The notes: a model not told the origin generated them from the letters alone. DNA of 64,000 nucleotides from Haematococcus lacustris (GCA_030144725.1 JASKMD010000008.1:19248676-19312675); one strand, 5' to 3'. Shown: positions 1 through 11,479, numbered from the stretch's first letter. Numbers and translations are program-made.

Positions 1-542
1 CTCTGAAGTGGTGCAATCTATAGCAAACGCTATACATAGCGCGAAGAAAGACACTGATGCCCACACACCTCCACACAAGGCCACTGGGCAGGCAGGGGTC
101 CTGTGATGCTGAACAACAATATACGCTAAGCCAAGCCTACGGGTGGTGCGGATAACTCATGACTGAGGACCTCTCCTGACAGTGCTCCTGTGGGCTATGC
201 TACCTCCTGCACCTCCATTGCCTCACATGGCGCATGCAAGCGCATCACTTTCCCTTGCTGTTTGGGGCATGTGTTGGTGCCATGGGGTCAACATCCCAAA
301 GCATCTTGCAGGTCGAGTGTGCCGCTCAACCTGCAGCCCTAACACACCACTGCCAAATCCCAACAACACGTCATGCAACCCCGGCAACCTGCTGCGCAAC
401 CCCTCCTTTCCAGCTTCCCAGCTGGTCATCAATATAAAGCATGAATGAGCCAGTTAATAGTGCACTATGTAATAGTTAGTTAATAGTGCATTATGATCCA
501 GATCTGGCTAGGGCATTGTGACAAGTGCCATGTGGCATGCAG
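1..542. other. No gene recognised; presumed intron of the RWDD1-like gene
   Basis: No convincing exon is seen. An AG acceptor at 541-542 feeds the exon starting at 543, so at least the right part is intron. A short direct duplication (GTTAATAGTGCA) lies around 450-495. Confidence 0.4.
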
Positions 543-1063
543 GCCAAGGCTCGAGCGGTTGAAGCCGGGGTTGAGGACGACAAGGCACGACGTCTGACAG
601 GAAAGCAATACTTCCTACAGGAGAGGGGTGATGCCACCATGGAGGTGCGTCATGAAGGGATGTGGCCTGCTTGCATGAGTGCATGCAGGGGCAGGTTGGG
701 CAGAGTGGAGAGACTGTCTAGGGAAGCTGTGGCGCACGAGAGCCATAGGCCAATTCTGGTCGATAGGATTGGGTTGGGGCCGGGGTTGCTGCTGTTCACA
801 GCCATAGCCCCTGCATTCTTGATGTCCAAAAGGTAGCTGAGCAACGTGCCTGGGTTGTTGCCGTATTGATTTCACTTGTGCAGGCTGGTGCGCTGTCTGA
901 CGACGACGAGGAGGACTTCGACGACGAGGAGGATGTGGAGGAGGCGGGAGCTATGGCACTTGCTTCAGACCAGGATGATGAGGAGGAGGAGGAAGTTGAC
1001 TTTGAGGACGATGAGGAGGATGAGGGGTTGTTGGACGAGCTCGAAAAGCTAAAGAAGAGATAA
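543..1063 (+). CDS. RWD-domain-containing protein 1-like, C-terminal exons only (partial)
   Basis: Two terminal exons are supported: 543-644 and 884-1063 (stop TAA 1061-1063), joined in phase 0 across a GT(645)/CAG(881-883) intron. The first encodes a segment with RRLTGKQYFLQER, which resembles the conserved K/R-L-[ST]-G-[KR]-Q-x-F motif downstream of the RWD domain in RWDD1/DFRP2 proteins. The second is extremely acidic (runs of D and E) and ends in LLDELEKLKKR, as the acidic tails of that family do. RWDD1-type proteins bind developmentally regulated GTPases (DRG2) in the cytoplasm; that role is from family knowledge. The RWD domain itself lies upstream of the window, so the assignment rests on the motif and the tail. 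Any other acidic-tailed protein with this motif is the alternative. Confidence 0.5.
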
Positions 1064-2237
1064 GTTTGTTGTACCGGTTACTAGGCTCCATGTCCGTAAG
1101 GGCTCCCAATTTGCAGCCTATGTGGACCCCGGTGCTTCAGACAAGATGTTCTGGTTGCCACAACTTGCCTTGATGGGGTGAGTTTGAGATGATTTTGTTG
1201 TACACCAACCCGCACTGGCGTTATCCTTCCCAGACAGACAATCTCAGCCGCGACCAACTGTGGGGCGCTCCTAGCCTCAACCACACCACTAGTGTAGCAC
1301 TCCCTCGCCACTACCTCTCACTAGCCACTAGCTCGCATGGGGCCACTAACTATATGTAGATGGTGGATTACACTACTTCAGCCGTCAGCCGTTGGTCTGG
1401 TTGGGCGCCCTCCCACTCTAGGGGTTTGGCACAAGCTTTGGGACTTGTTGCAACGCGCTTCAAAGCTAGGTGCACAAACAAAGGCGCGCATGCGCTCAAA
1501 ATGAAGGCATACAAGCGACCATCACTGTTCTATATAATCATGACAAACTCCGGCTGCCCCCAAACGCAGCTCGTGGCAGTGCACTCAATAATGAAGTTAC
1601 TGCTAAATCCACAACCCCTCCTGTGCATCTCGTGGATGTGCAGTCAAAAAATTTATGTTCCATGTTGAATAGGGAATGTTGAACTGTAGCTGAGATCGAA
1701 AGTGACATGTTAGTGGCGTAATGCTGACATGACGTATGGTGAGGTTGGTAGAAGCAAAAGAGATCTGTAGCCTCAGTTTCTCCGTTGGTACCACGGCAGT
1801 GGCTACCCGCTCTGCCCTGGGCTCAACTGACACTGCTTTCAAGTGTCCGCGGCCATTAGCTTGTTGGTGGGGCTCCGCCGGTGGGCGGCCAGCACGACAA
1901 GGACGCGCCACACTAGCAACCCAAAGCCTGGCAACGCCATAATTGCTATTTAGCGCTCTGTGGGGGCTGGCCTCAAGTTTCTCAACCCTCCCACCCTGGA
2001 AGAAGTGAACGGGATCTTCACATGAAGCTAGCCCGCTGCTGGCCTCACATGAGGCTCGTCCGCTGTTGGCTGGTGGTGAGTTAATGGCCTTACAATGCAC
2101 GCTTGCACCCTATGCAGGCATGCAGCACCATGAGCATGCGAATGAAACCTGCGATTGCTAACAGCCTCGCTAGCAATAGCGACGGCAAAACAAAGAAAGG
2201 CGATAGGAAGCTCGACCCGAACTAGGCGTTATCCTAG
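1064..2237. other. Intergenic, no gene recognised
   Basis: Contains 3' flank of the RWDD1-like gene and 5' flank of the MYB gene. Open frames here are short, lack family resemblance and have no consistent splice structure. No repeat or RNA gene was recognised. Confidence 0.4.
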
Positions 2238-3164
2238 ATGCCATCGTCCGGAAGCGGCGTGTTTGCACAGACTTCCTTTGTCCCTTGTGATTGGAGGTGA
2301 CACCAGGCAATCGGGCTCCAATTGCGCTAGGACTGCGCAAATGGTGTTTTCCGCGTTTCCATGCTCACGTAGTCCCGAGGAGAACAAGGCCTTCGAAGTA
2401 GCTCTGGCCCAACACTACCACGACCAGGAAAACAGGTGTGTAGGACCTATGCTGGCTGAGGTGGCGAGCCACGGTCCTCATGCCTCAAAGTTTGCGCAGA
2501 TGGCACAAGATTGCTGCCAGTGTACCAGGGAGGACCGCGCAGGAGGTGCAATGTTACTTCTATCAACTCGAGGTTCGTGTTCGCTCAGAGTCGTTGCCCA
2601 CTCGAACTGCAATCACGGGGTCTGAAGAGACAGCAGAGCACAAAAATGCGATGCCAATGCGCAGGAGGATTTACAGCGCATCGACAGCGGCCTGGTGCCA
2701 CTTCCGGACTATTCCGAATGCCTTTACTTGCCCGAAAGTCAGCCACGCGAGCGCCTGGGCCCCGGCTCTGGGCAGCAGAAAGCATCGGCACCTGTGCCCA
2801 AAAAGACCCGTGTCGACACAGCTGGCACGGACCGCCGCAAGGGGGTGCCTTGGACTGAAGAGGAACACCGGCTATTCTTGATTGGCTTGTCTCAGTTCGG
2901 CAAAGGGGACTGGCGGAGCATAGCTCGGAACTACGTGGTGTCCAGAACTCCAACTCAAGTATGTGGCTGGACCCTTCACTATCACATAGGGCATGCCTTC
3001 CTGTGTGGGCCACCATTCACCTAGACACAGTGGGCAATGGGCTGTGCTGCATGATGCAGGTAGCAAGCCATGCTCAGAAGTACTTCATTCGGCTGAACTC
3101 GGCTAACAAGAAGGACAAGCGGCGGGCCAGCATTCATGACATTACCAGCTCGACTGTCATCTAG
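2238..3164 (+). CDS. SHAQKYF-class two-repeat MYB transcription factor (DIVARICATA-like)
   Basis: Five exons join in perfect phase: 2238-2296, 2373-2435, 2500-2572, 2665-2958, 3060-3164, giving 197 aa. Residues 19-65 form a first SANT/MYB repeat (W19-S-P-E-E-N-K, then [13 protein letters not shown]) like the N-terminal repeat of plant DIVARICATA/RADIALIS proteins. A linker with [15 protein letters not shown] follows, also typical of that family. The second MYB repeat starts at W128 ([26 protein letters not shown]) and ends with SHAQKYF at residues 166-172 and SIHDIT near the C-terminus. The W19-S20 codons are split by the first intron, which supports starting at ATG 2238 rather than the later in-frame ATG 2341. 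It should be a nuclear DNA-binding regulator; SHAQKYF repeats bind TATCCA/GATAA-type sites in plants (family knowledge). The protein stops soon after SIHDIT, so it lacks a long activation tail. Confidence 0.88.
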
Positions 3165-3860
3165 GGGCGGGCCTGGCCCAACCGGCCCTTTTGACATAGC
3201 TACTCTATGACATCAAGTAAGCGAAGCATGCGAGTGCATCACAGTTTTGATCCTAGCGACAAATGCGACCTGTCCTAGCCAGGGCTAGGGTGCCATGGGT
3301 TGGTTAATTAATGTATGAGTGGAGCGGTGTAGGCCTGACAGGAGCGAGAGTGATAGCGTTTGAAAATGCGGCCCCTTGTATGTGACACATGTGCTGGCAT
3401 ATGAGCAGCTCCACCTGAGTTGTGGGGCATTGGCTGAGTTGACACCGGCGGTGCAGTTCTGTGGGGCAGGACTTATTCATTCTTGCTAGGGATGAGGAGG
3501 TGGGGTTGTATGTTGAGTTGGCTGGAATGTAGCGTCTCACTCACGTGAGACGCTACATTGTGCTCGAAAAGGCTACCGCCCGTCTCAATGCGCATCGCGT
3601 GATGGCTAAGGATAAGCGGAAGGGCAGCGACGAGCACAAGAAGTACCCGGGAAAGAAACAGAAAGGTGCGCGTCCCTAGCCCACTGTGGGCTACGTCTCG
3701 TTCCCCTTAAGGCAAGCAACGACAGGAACGCCATGACAGCTGGAACACGCGCAGACGTCAGGTGACGCCCCCGCCTTATGTGTCCTTGCACTGTTTGTGT
3801 CCCCGCCTGTCAAAGTGGCCTATCAAATGTCAGCCGCCTGCTGCAAGGTGGTGTGCAGGC
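3165..3860. other. Intergenic with one short lysine-rich open frame
   Basis: No gene can be assigned. A roughly 45-codon open frame (3545 to a TAG near 3680) encodes a basic peptide with MAKDKRKGSDEHKKYPGKK. It could be an exon remnant of the transposon-derived sequence to the right, but I do not recognise it. Confidence 0.3.
3526..3559. repeat. Perfect 15-bp-stem hairpin
   Basis: AATGTAGCGTCTCAC (3526-3540) is followed by a 4-base loop TCAC and its exact reverse complement (3545-3559). No T-run follows and no small RNA family is recognised. It may be a terminus of a small inverted-repeat element. Confidence 0.85.
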
Positions 3861-4022
3861 GCAGGCCAGCGGCGGGGCAGGGTTGTGCTTGTGGATGAGC
3901 ACCGCACCACCCGGGTCAGCTCAGCAGTGAATGGCAAGCAGCCCTGTGAGGAGGAGTTGGACAAACGCAGGGCCACCAGGCCTGTGTCATGTGCGCTGGG
4001 TTTACTCCACACAGCCCAATAA
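3861..4022 (+). pseudogene. Fragment resembling a TnpB/Fanzor-like transposon protein of green algae
   Basis: One open frame encodes RRGRVVLVDEHRTTRVSS followed by AVNGKQPCEEELDKRRATRP, then runs into unrelated sequence and a stop. From memory, this stretch recurs in a multi-copy family of chlamydomonadalean proteins that end in a zinc-ribbon/RDxNAA motif like TnpB and Fanzor nucleases. Neither the catalytic motifs nor the zinc ribbon are present here, so this is at most a decayed piece. Family assignment is inference. Confidence 0.4.
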
Positions 4023-4231
4023 CACCATTTGAGTCGGGCTACTATTGCCCACTAGTATATTTCCGCTAGTGGCTGCTGGTCCGGCTCAAAGGGGCTGAGT
4101 TGACACCTGTGACATTGTTCAAGCCTTGAATCGCGCCGCTTGCCAGAAGACGCGCAATCATTCGCAGCAGCCAACGTGACAAACGCTATGAAAACGGTGC
4201 AGTATTGAGCGAGTATATGCATGAATATTAC

Positions 4232-7200
4232 TAGGGAGCGTCCCATGTACGTACATGTACGTACATGTAACTGTTACATTTCCGGGTTATACGGGTGTTA
4301 CACGGGGTGTTACACGGGATGTTACATGCTAGCATCAACCCTGGCGACCCCGGTTCGACTCCTGAAGGTGACAAAAATGAGGTCGACTTTTCTCGGGCTA
4401 GCTTGCAGCAGTAAGTCATTTCAACAATCTAGTATCGAGCTTACCCACGGCCCCCATTGGGTCGGCCATCCGCACAAAAGCATGCACAATTCTATTGTGG
4501 TGGGTTGTGTGCACGGTGTCACACACGGCCAGCCTGCGGCTCACATCCACACATGGCACGCTAAGAGTCCTGGGCGGCTGCTCGGCACGGTGCCACACAC
4601 GGCCAGCCTGCGGCTCACACCACACATGGCACGCCTCATATTGTGATACCTTCTGCCAGCAGCTGGGATGGCTCACTTGGCTCAGATGAGGGGATGTTGG
4701 CCTTAATGAACACCATCTTCTCCGCTGTGGCCACGTTGAGCTGTGACCTTCCAGCGTTGTAGGTGTTGCCCCAAGATGACCAGTTACGCTCCGCAGCTGC
4801 AGTGGTGACATGCATGGCCAGCAAGCGTACCGCAGCCAGGCGTAAGTTAGGGAAACACCTTGCCCCTAGAAAGGTCCAGAAGCCGCTGCGCACACTGATG
4901 CATGCCGTGGTAGTCTTGCCGTCCTCGTCGGTGCGTGTCTCAGCCACAATAGCTTCCACACTGGACTTCATGTCAGTTGGCCAATCACCCAAGGTCAGCA
5001 ATGTGAGCTCCCTCCTTGCAGCTCCAAGCGAGCACTCGGCGAGACGTGCCACAACGGTGACCACATCTTCTTGTTGGGTTGGTTGCAGACGGTGCATGGT
5101 AGGCCGTGGGTGGGTTCCGGGGGCCAGATACTTGTAGTTGGCTGGGTCCAAAGCATAAGCCGCAGCGTAGGCAGGGGAGTAGTGTGTTTGCGCTCGCCGT
5201 TGGAACGCAGCCACCACTCCCAATGCCAACCTAGGGCTCACTATGACCGCGTGCTCCACCCATTCTTTTGCATGGTCCACCAACGCATTCCATACCATCA
5301 GCACCTACAACATCAAATGTCACCCACACACATACATCATTACACCATTGACATATACATCCACTCTGCCCAACTAACAGTGTCCCACCCACCCACAGTG
5401 CATATACAGCCATACCTGGCTGAGGTAGGGCGCATCAGCCTCCAGCCTGTGGATGGCATTGCTGATCGGCTTCATCAGCTTCAGGCTCTTGTATCAAGGT
5501 GCTGCAATGCACAAATTGCACACATTGCTTATTCCATGTTTTAGCCTGTACATTGTTTAGCACACTATCCACCCTACAAGTGATATAGGACTCACTTGTC
5601 ACACACTTCTCAAACACTGCGGCATTTGCGCTCGACAGGCGTAGTTGGGGCCAATTGTCACCATGCACCATGCCATGGATGGCAGGCATTAACTTCTCCA
5701 CGTCCTCTGCCATCAAGAGCAAGCCCGCAAACCTAGAAAGCACACAATACATTGTTGCAACAACAATTGACATAAGTACATTGGATAGAGTACGAACATG
5801 CACCATGCACCATGCTATGAATACACACCTGGTTGGATTGTTGGGGCGCACTGAGTAAGCGGAGTGGTTTGCTTGCTGCGCCTTGAGCTCTGACCGGATA
5901 GCTTCACTGTCACTGATGACCAAGGCCACGCTCTGCATCAGGACATAGCTAGTTAGAACAATGTCATAACATGGCTGCATGGTTGTCCATCATGGTTGCA
6001 TGGCTGTCAATCAGCTTACCTGCACGCCTCCCAACACCTCAGCCACAGAAAAGTTCTGATGATCCTCCATGACAGGTCTTGCGGATGATGCTGCTGCCTG
6101 ATGGTCAGCCTCCTGGAAACTCAACAATTGGGTAGGCATGATAGGATAAGATGAGATTAGATTTGAAATAGAAGTAGCATGGAACTGTTCTCATGGTGCA
6201 CGCAACTCTACCTGTTGCAGTGCTTCGAGCTTGGTGGGCTTTGACAGGTCTTTGCAGAGGAGGTTCATCTGATGGGCGGAGCAGCCAAGGATGACGATGG
6301 TGGGCATCTCCCGCTGCATCATGCGCATGGCACTGTGGTTGGCTGCCGTGTTGTCCATGATGACACCATGGCACTCCACTGAGGCCAGACCCAAATCCTT
6401 GCAAACGTCTTGCAAGACCTCCATGTGCAGCTCCTTGATGGCTCCAGCATCCTTGCGCTTGCCCGACACGTCCACCACGCGCAAAAACAACATGCCGCCA
6501 TAGGGGTAGAACAAGGAAGTTGATGAGCGGCGACCCCCTGCAAGCGAACTTGTTTTTCCAACCGTCTGAGACGAGAACAAAGCCATCCTGTAGGCAAGGC
6601 AGATTAATCAGGGCAGGACAGGGCAGGGCAGGATTGGGCTGGGCTAGGCTGGGTTGGGCTGGGCTGGGCTGGGCTGGGCTGGGCTGGGCTGGGCTGGGCT
6701 GGGCTGGGCTGGGCTGGCAGGGAGGGGGTGTAGAGACTGGGAGGTGGTGGTGGTGGAAGGCACATACATGTTGCAAGGCAGGGTTAGGCAATGGGCAAGG
6801 GCAATGGGCAGGGGCAGTTCCATCGCTAAGCTGATATATATACATTTAATTGGTGGTGGTTTGGCCTGGGCTAGGCTGGGCTCACAACTAAGGGCAATGG
6901 GCCAGCAAGTATCTCACCTTCGCTAGCTTTCGCAGCTCCTTGAAGGTTGCCTGCTTGACCTCTGAGTAGAGCTCGTCGAGCAGTTGCGTGCGGTAGTGCT
7001 TCTCTTTGTACACATCAACCCCTAGCAGCTGAAAGACAGATTGGAGGTGGACATTGTCCAATATGTTGAAGGGAAGCTGCTGCGTGACGAGGAAGAGTCC
7101 GATCCTGCGCCTGACAGCCCGCTGAATGCCCTCAGGCATTGCTGCACCCCGGTCCTCTCGCGGCAGTGGGCCAAAACTTGGCTCTGGGCTGCGCTTTCTG

Positions 7201-7694
7201 GAGATGCTGGGTGCACCTTCAAGCTTGCATTTGTGCCTGGCAGCCAGCTGGCTCATGTTCGCGACGCTGAGCTCAGCCCGGTTGTTTGGTGGGCACCTCT
7301 TGCACTGGCACACCACAATGCCGTCGCTATTGTAACGAAAGAGCCAGTCATTTGCGAACTTGCTGGCCAAAGCTTTACGAAGTACAACATCTGCTGCCAA
7401 ATCGAGACTGTTGTAGACCTGCTGCTTGGGAATATTCGCAGCAGCCATCAGCAGCTGCTGGAGCTGCGACTGCGGCGTGCAATAAATGCAGCCCGCGGCC
7501 CGCGACCCCAAAAATATTTCTAGGTGCGGGAGCAGTTGCGACCAGTGCGGCGGGGAGTACAAGCTCACCACAGGCGAGCCGAGCAGCTAAGAAGGCTATG
7601 TAACATGACCGGCACGTGTACGTATACGGGATGTAACATGTAACATAACATAACAATGTAACATGTAACGTTACACGGGTCCGGACGCTCCCTA
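4232..7694 (-). mobile_element. hAT-superfamily DNA transposon, copy 1 (3,463 bp, minus strand)
   Basis: Bounded by 12-bp terminal inverted repeats TAGGGAGCGTCC (4232) and GGACGCTCCCTA (ending 7694). It is flanked by an exact 8-bp target duplication AATATTAC at 4224-4231 and 7695-7702. The 8-bp duplication and the transposase (C-terminal dimerisation motif, CxxH, D and E residues) define a hAT element. Subterminal DNA is rich in TGTTACAT/ATGTAACA and GTACGTAC motifs, the usual kind of transposase binding region. The element is nearly identical to copy 2 at 7997-11479 but lies in the opposite orientation. The main length difference is about 20 bp in an intronic (GGGCT)n tract at 6634-6717. Confidence 0.95.
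4636..7571 (-). pseudogene. hAT transposase, interrupted (copy 1)
   Basis: Exons on the minus strand mirror copy 2: 7571-6918, 6587-6212, 6112-6020, 5932-5830, 5732-5596, 5501-5416, 5304-4636. Order: an N-terminal CxC/C..H.C zinc-binding region; VSDGWKNKF followed by RGSPLINF; VVDVSGKRKDAG; IMDNTAANHS; CSAHQMNLL; LMKPISNAIHRLE; and the C-terminal hAT block with FWTFLGARCFPNL, AAAERNWSSWG and AEKMVFIKAN. Two lesions are visible. One extra C in the CCCC run of exon 2 shifts frame between INFLVL and YGGMLFL. A TGA in exon 6 sits just before YKSLKLMKPI, where a Trp is likely in intact relatives. Both lesions are also in copy 2. A nuclear transposase role is family knowledge. Confidence 0.88.
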
Positions 7695-7702
7695 AATATT
7701 AC

Positions 7703-7988
7703 CAACCCCATGTTGGGACATCCTAGCTGAGCAGCCCCGCCATGCCAGAACCAGGCAGACGAGGCCAAGAGTGGTGTCAATGCGCGACAGAGGCCTGCTG
7801 CGTCAGTGGCAGCGGCGGCACCAGCGTCAGCAATAGTATCACGCGCGTCATCCCATACATCAAGAGAGCAAACAACCCGCCTTTGGAAAGGGGGTGTGTG
7901 CGAGCAAGAGCGTGCACAGGTTAGGGCTCAAACACTTCTAGGGGTTACAGTAGCACCAGACACTACCTGTTGTGAGAAAGTGCAGGGG
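7703..7988. other. Host DNA between the two hAT copies
   Basis: This 286-bp stretch is target sequence. Its left end continues the sequence interrupted at 4231; the joined sequence resembles the reverse complement of about 12558-12640. A short open frame beginning MPEPGRRGQEW is not recognised. Confidence 0.6.
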
Positions 7989-7996
7989 CTCCCAGG

Positions 7997-10900
7997 TAGG
8001 GAGCGTCCGGACCCGTGTAACGTTACATGTTACATTGTTATGTTATGTTACATGTTACATCCCGTATACGTACACGTGCCGGTCATGTTACATAGCCTTC
8101 TTAGCTGCTCGGCTCGCCTGTGGTGAGCTTGTACTCCCCGCCGCACTGGTCGCAACTGCTCCCGCACCTAGAAATATTTTTGGGGTCGCGGGCCGCGGGC
8201 TGCATTTATTGCACGCCGCAGTCGCAGCTCCAGCAGCTGCTGATGGCTGCTGCGAATATTCCCAAGCAGCAGGTCTACAACAGTCTCGATTTGGCAGCAG
8301 ATGTTGTACTTCGTAAAGCTTTGGCCAGCAAGTTCGCAAATGACTGGCTCTTTCGTTACAATAGCGACGGCATTGTGGTGTGCCAGTGCAAGAGGTGCCC
8401 ACCAAACAACCGGGCTGAGCTCAGCGTCGCGAACATGAGCCAGCTGGCTGCCAGGCACAAATGCAAGCTTGAAGGTGCACCCAGCATCTCCAGAAAGCGC
8501 AGCCCAGAGCCAAGTTTTGGCCCACTGCCGCGAGAGGACCGGGGTGCAGCAATGCCTGAGGGCATTCAGCGGGCTGTCAGGCGCAGGATCGGACTCTTCC
8601 TCGTCACGCAGCAGCTTCCCTTCAACATATTGGACAATGTCCACCTCCAATCTGTCTTTCAGCTGCTAGGGGTTGATGTGTACAAAGAGAAGCACTACCG
8701 CACGCAACTGCTCGACGAGCTCTACTCAGAGGTCAAGCAGGCAACCTTCAAGGAGCTGCGAAAGCTAGCGAAGGTGAGATACTTGCTGGCCCATTGCCCT
8801 TAGTTGTGAGCCCAGCCTAGCCCAGGCCAAACCACCACCAATTAAATGTATATATATCAGCTTAGCGATGGAACTGCCCCTGCCCATTGCCCTTGCCCAT
8901 TGCCTAACCCTGCCTTGCAACATGTATGTGCCTTCCACCACCACCACCTCCCAGTCTCTACACCCCCTCCCTGCCCGCCCAGCCCAGCCCAGCCCAGCCC
9001 AGCCCAGCCCAGCCCAGCCCAGCCCAGCCCAGCCCAGCCCAGCCCAGCCCAGCCCAGCCCAGCCTAGCCCAGCCCAATCCTGCCCTGCCCTGTCCTGCCC
9101 TGATTAATCTGCCTTGCCTACAGGATGGCTTTGTTCTCGTCTCAGACGGTTGGAAAAACAAGTTCGCTTGCAGGGGGTCGCCGCTCATCAACTTCCTTGT
9201 TCTACCCCTATGGCGGCATGTTGTTTTTGCGCGTGGTGGACGTGTCAGGCAAGCGCAAGGATGCTGGAGCCATCAAGGAGCTGCACATGGAGGTCTTGCA
9301 AGACGTTTGCAAGGATTTGGGTCTGGCCTCAGTGGAGTGCCATGGTGTCATCATGGACAACACGGCAGCCAACCACAGTGCCATGCGCATGATGCAGCGG
9401 GAGATGCCCACCATCGTCATCCTTGGCTGCTCCGCCCATCAGATGAACCTCCTCTGCAAAAACCTGTCAAAGCCCACCAAGCTCGAAGCACTGCAACAGG
9501 TAGAGTTGCGTGCACCATGAGAACAGTTCCATGCTACTTCTATTTCAAATCTAATCTCATCTTATCCTATCATGCCTACCCAATTGTTGAGTTTCCAGGA
9601 GGCTGACCATCAGGCAGCAGCATCATCCGCAAGACCTGTTATGGAGGATCATCAGAACTTTTCTGTGGCTGAGGTGTTGGGAGGCGTGCAGGTAAGCTGA
9701 TTGACAGCCATGCAACCATGATGGACAACCATGCAGCCATGTTATGACATTGTTCTAACTAGCTATGTCCTGATGCAGAGCGTGGCCTTGGTCATCAGTG
9801 ACAGTGAAGCTATCCGGTCAGAGCTCAAGGCGCAGCAAGCAAACCACTCCGCTTACTCAGTGCGCCCCAACAATCCAACCAGGTGTGTATTCATAGCATG
9901 GTGCATGGTGCATGTTCGTACTCTATCCAATGTACTTATGTCAATTGTTGTTGCAACAATGTATTGTGTGCTTTCTAGGTTTGCGGGCTTGCTCTTGATG
10001 GCAGAGGACGTGGAGAAGTTAATGCCTGCCATCCATGGCATGGTGCATGGTGACAATTGGCCCCAACTACGCCTGTCGGGCGCAAATGCCGCAGTGTTTG
10101 AGAAGTGTGTGACAAGTGAGTCCTATATCACTTGTAGGGTGGATAGTGTGCTAAACAATGTACAGGCTAAAACATGGAATAAGCAATGTGTGCAATTTGT
10201 GCATTGCAGCACCTTGATACAAGAGCCTGAAGCTGATGAAGCCGATCAGCAATGCCATCCACAGGCTGGAGGCTGATGCGCCCTACCTCAGCCAGGTATG
10301 GCTGTATATGCACTGTGGGTGGGTGGGACACTGTTAGTTGGGCAGAGTGGATGTATATGTCAATGGTGTAATGATGTATGTGTGTGGGTGACATTTGATG
10401 TTGTAGGTGCTGATGGTATGGAATGCGTTGGTGGACCATGCAAAAGAATGGGTGGAGCACGCGGTCATAGTGAGCCCTAGGTTGGCATTGGGAGTGGTGG
10501 CTGCGTTCCAACGGCGAGCGCAAACACACTACTCCCCTGCCTACGCTGCGGCTTATGCTTTGGACCCAGCCAACTACAAGTATCTGGCCCCCGGAACCCA
10601 CCCACGGCCTACCATGCACCGTCTGCAACCAACCCAACAAGAAGATGTGGTCACCGTTGTGGCACGTCTCGCCGAGTGCTCGCTTGGAGCTGCAAGGAGG
10701 GAGCTCACATTGCTGACCTTGGGTGATTGGCCAACTGACATGAAGTCCAGTGTGGAAGCTATTGTGGCTGAGACACGCACCGACGAGGACGGCAAGACTA
10801 CCACGGCATGCATCAGTGTGCGCAGCGGCTTCTGGACCTTTCTAGGGGCAAGGTGTTTCCCTAACTTACGCCTGGCTGCGGTACGCTTGCTGGCCATGCA

Positions 10901-11479
10901 TGTCACCACTGCAGCTGCGGAGCGTAACTGGTCATCTTGGGGCAACACCTACAACGCTGGAAGGTCACAGCTCAACGTGGCCACAGCGGAGAAGATGGTG
11001 TTCATTAAGGCCAACATCCCCTCATCTGAGCCAAGTGAGCCATCCCAGCTGCTGGCAGAAGGTATCACAATATGAGGCGTGCCATGTGTGGTGTGAGCCG
11101 CAGGCTGGCCGTGTGTGGCACCGTGCCGAGCAGCCGCCCAGGACTCTTAGCGTGCCATGTGTGGATGTGAGCCGCAGGCTGGCCGTGTGTGACACCGTGC
11201 ACACAACCCACCACAATAGAATTGTGCATGCTTTTGTGCGGATGGCCGACCCAATGGGGGCCGTGGGTAAGCTCGATACTAGATTGTTGAAATGACTTAC
11301 TGCTGCAAGCTAGCCCGAGAAAAGTCGACCTCATTTTTGTCACCTTCAGGAGTCGAACCGGGGTCGCCAGGGTTGATGCTAGCATGTAACATCCCGTGTA
11401 ACACCCCGTGTAACACCCGTATAACCCGGAAATGTAACAGTTACATGTACGTACATGTACGTACATGGGACGCTCCCTA
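7997..11479 (+). mobile_element. hAT-superfamily DNA transposon, copy 2 (3,483 bp, plus strand)
   Basis: Termini TAGGGAGCGTCC (7997) and GGACGCTCCCTA (ending 11479), with an exact 8-bp target duplication CTCCCAGG at 7989-7996 and 11480-11487. The different target duplication from copy 1 shows that this was an independent insertion, not an inverted duplication of the locus. Internal differences from copy 1 that I noted are few: two amino-acid changes (N/D in the segment after CSAHQ, G/S before ANAAVF), scattered single bases, and the length of the intronic AGCCC repeat at about 8981-9066. Confidence 0.95.
8120..11075 (+). pseudogene. hAT transposase, interrupted (copy 2)
   Basis: Exons: 8120-8773, 9124-9499, 9599-9691, 9779-9881, 9979-10115, 10210-10295, 10407-11075. 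All introns are GT-AG and phases match, except for two lesions. Exon 2 has a one-base excess in the CCCC run near 9209, switching frame from the SDGWKNKF segment to the YGGMLFLRVVDVSG segment. Exon 6 carries TGA at 10215-10217 directly before YKSLKLMKP. Signature residues survive otherwise: SDGW, MDNTAAN, CSAHQ, AAAERNWS. The start is uncertain between ATG 8120 and the in-frame ATG 8243 (MAAANIPKQQ). Without suppression or an unrecognised splice, no full transposase can be made, so mobility would have depended on another copy. Confidence 0.88.

Noticed and set aside
4320..4380. tRNA gene at the hAT end
   Set aside because: A B-box match exists, but no A box, acceptor stem or cloverleaf could be built around it.
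6105..6845. Proline/alanine-rich frame through the hAT (AGCCC)n tract
   Set aside because: The tract is an intron with good GT and CAG ends; the open frame is read-through of a pentamer repeat into exon 2.
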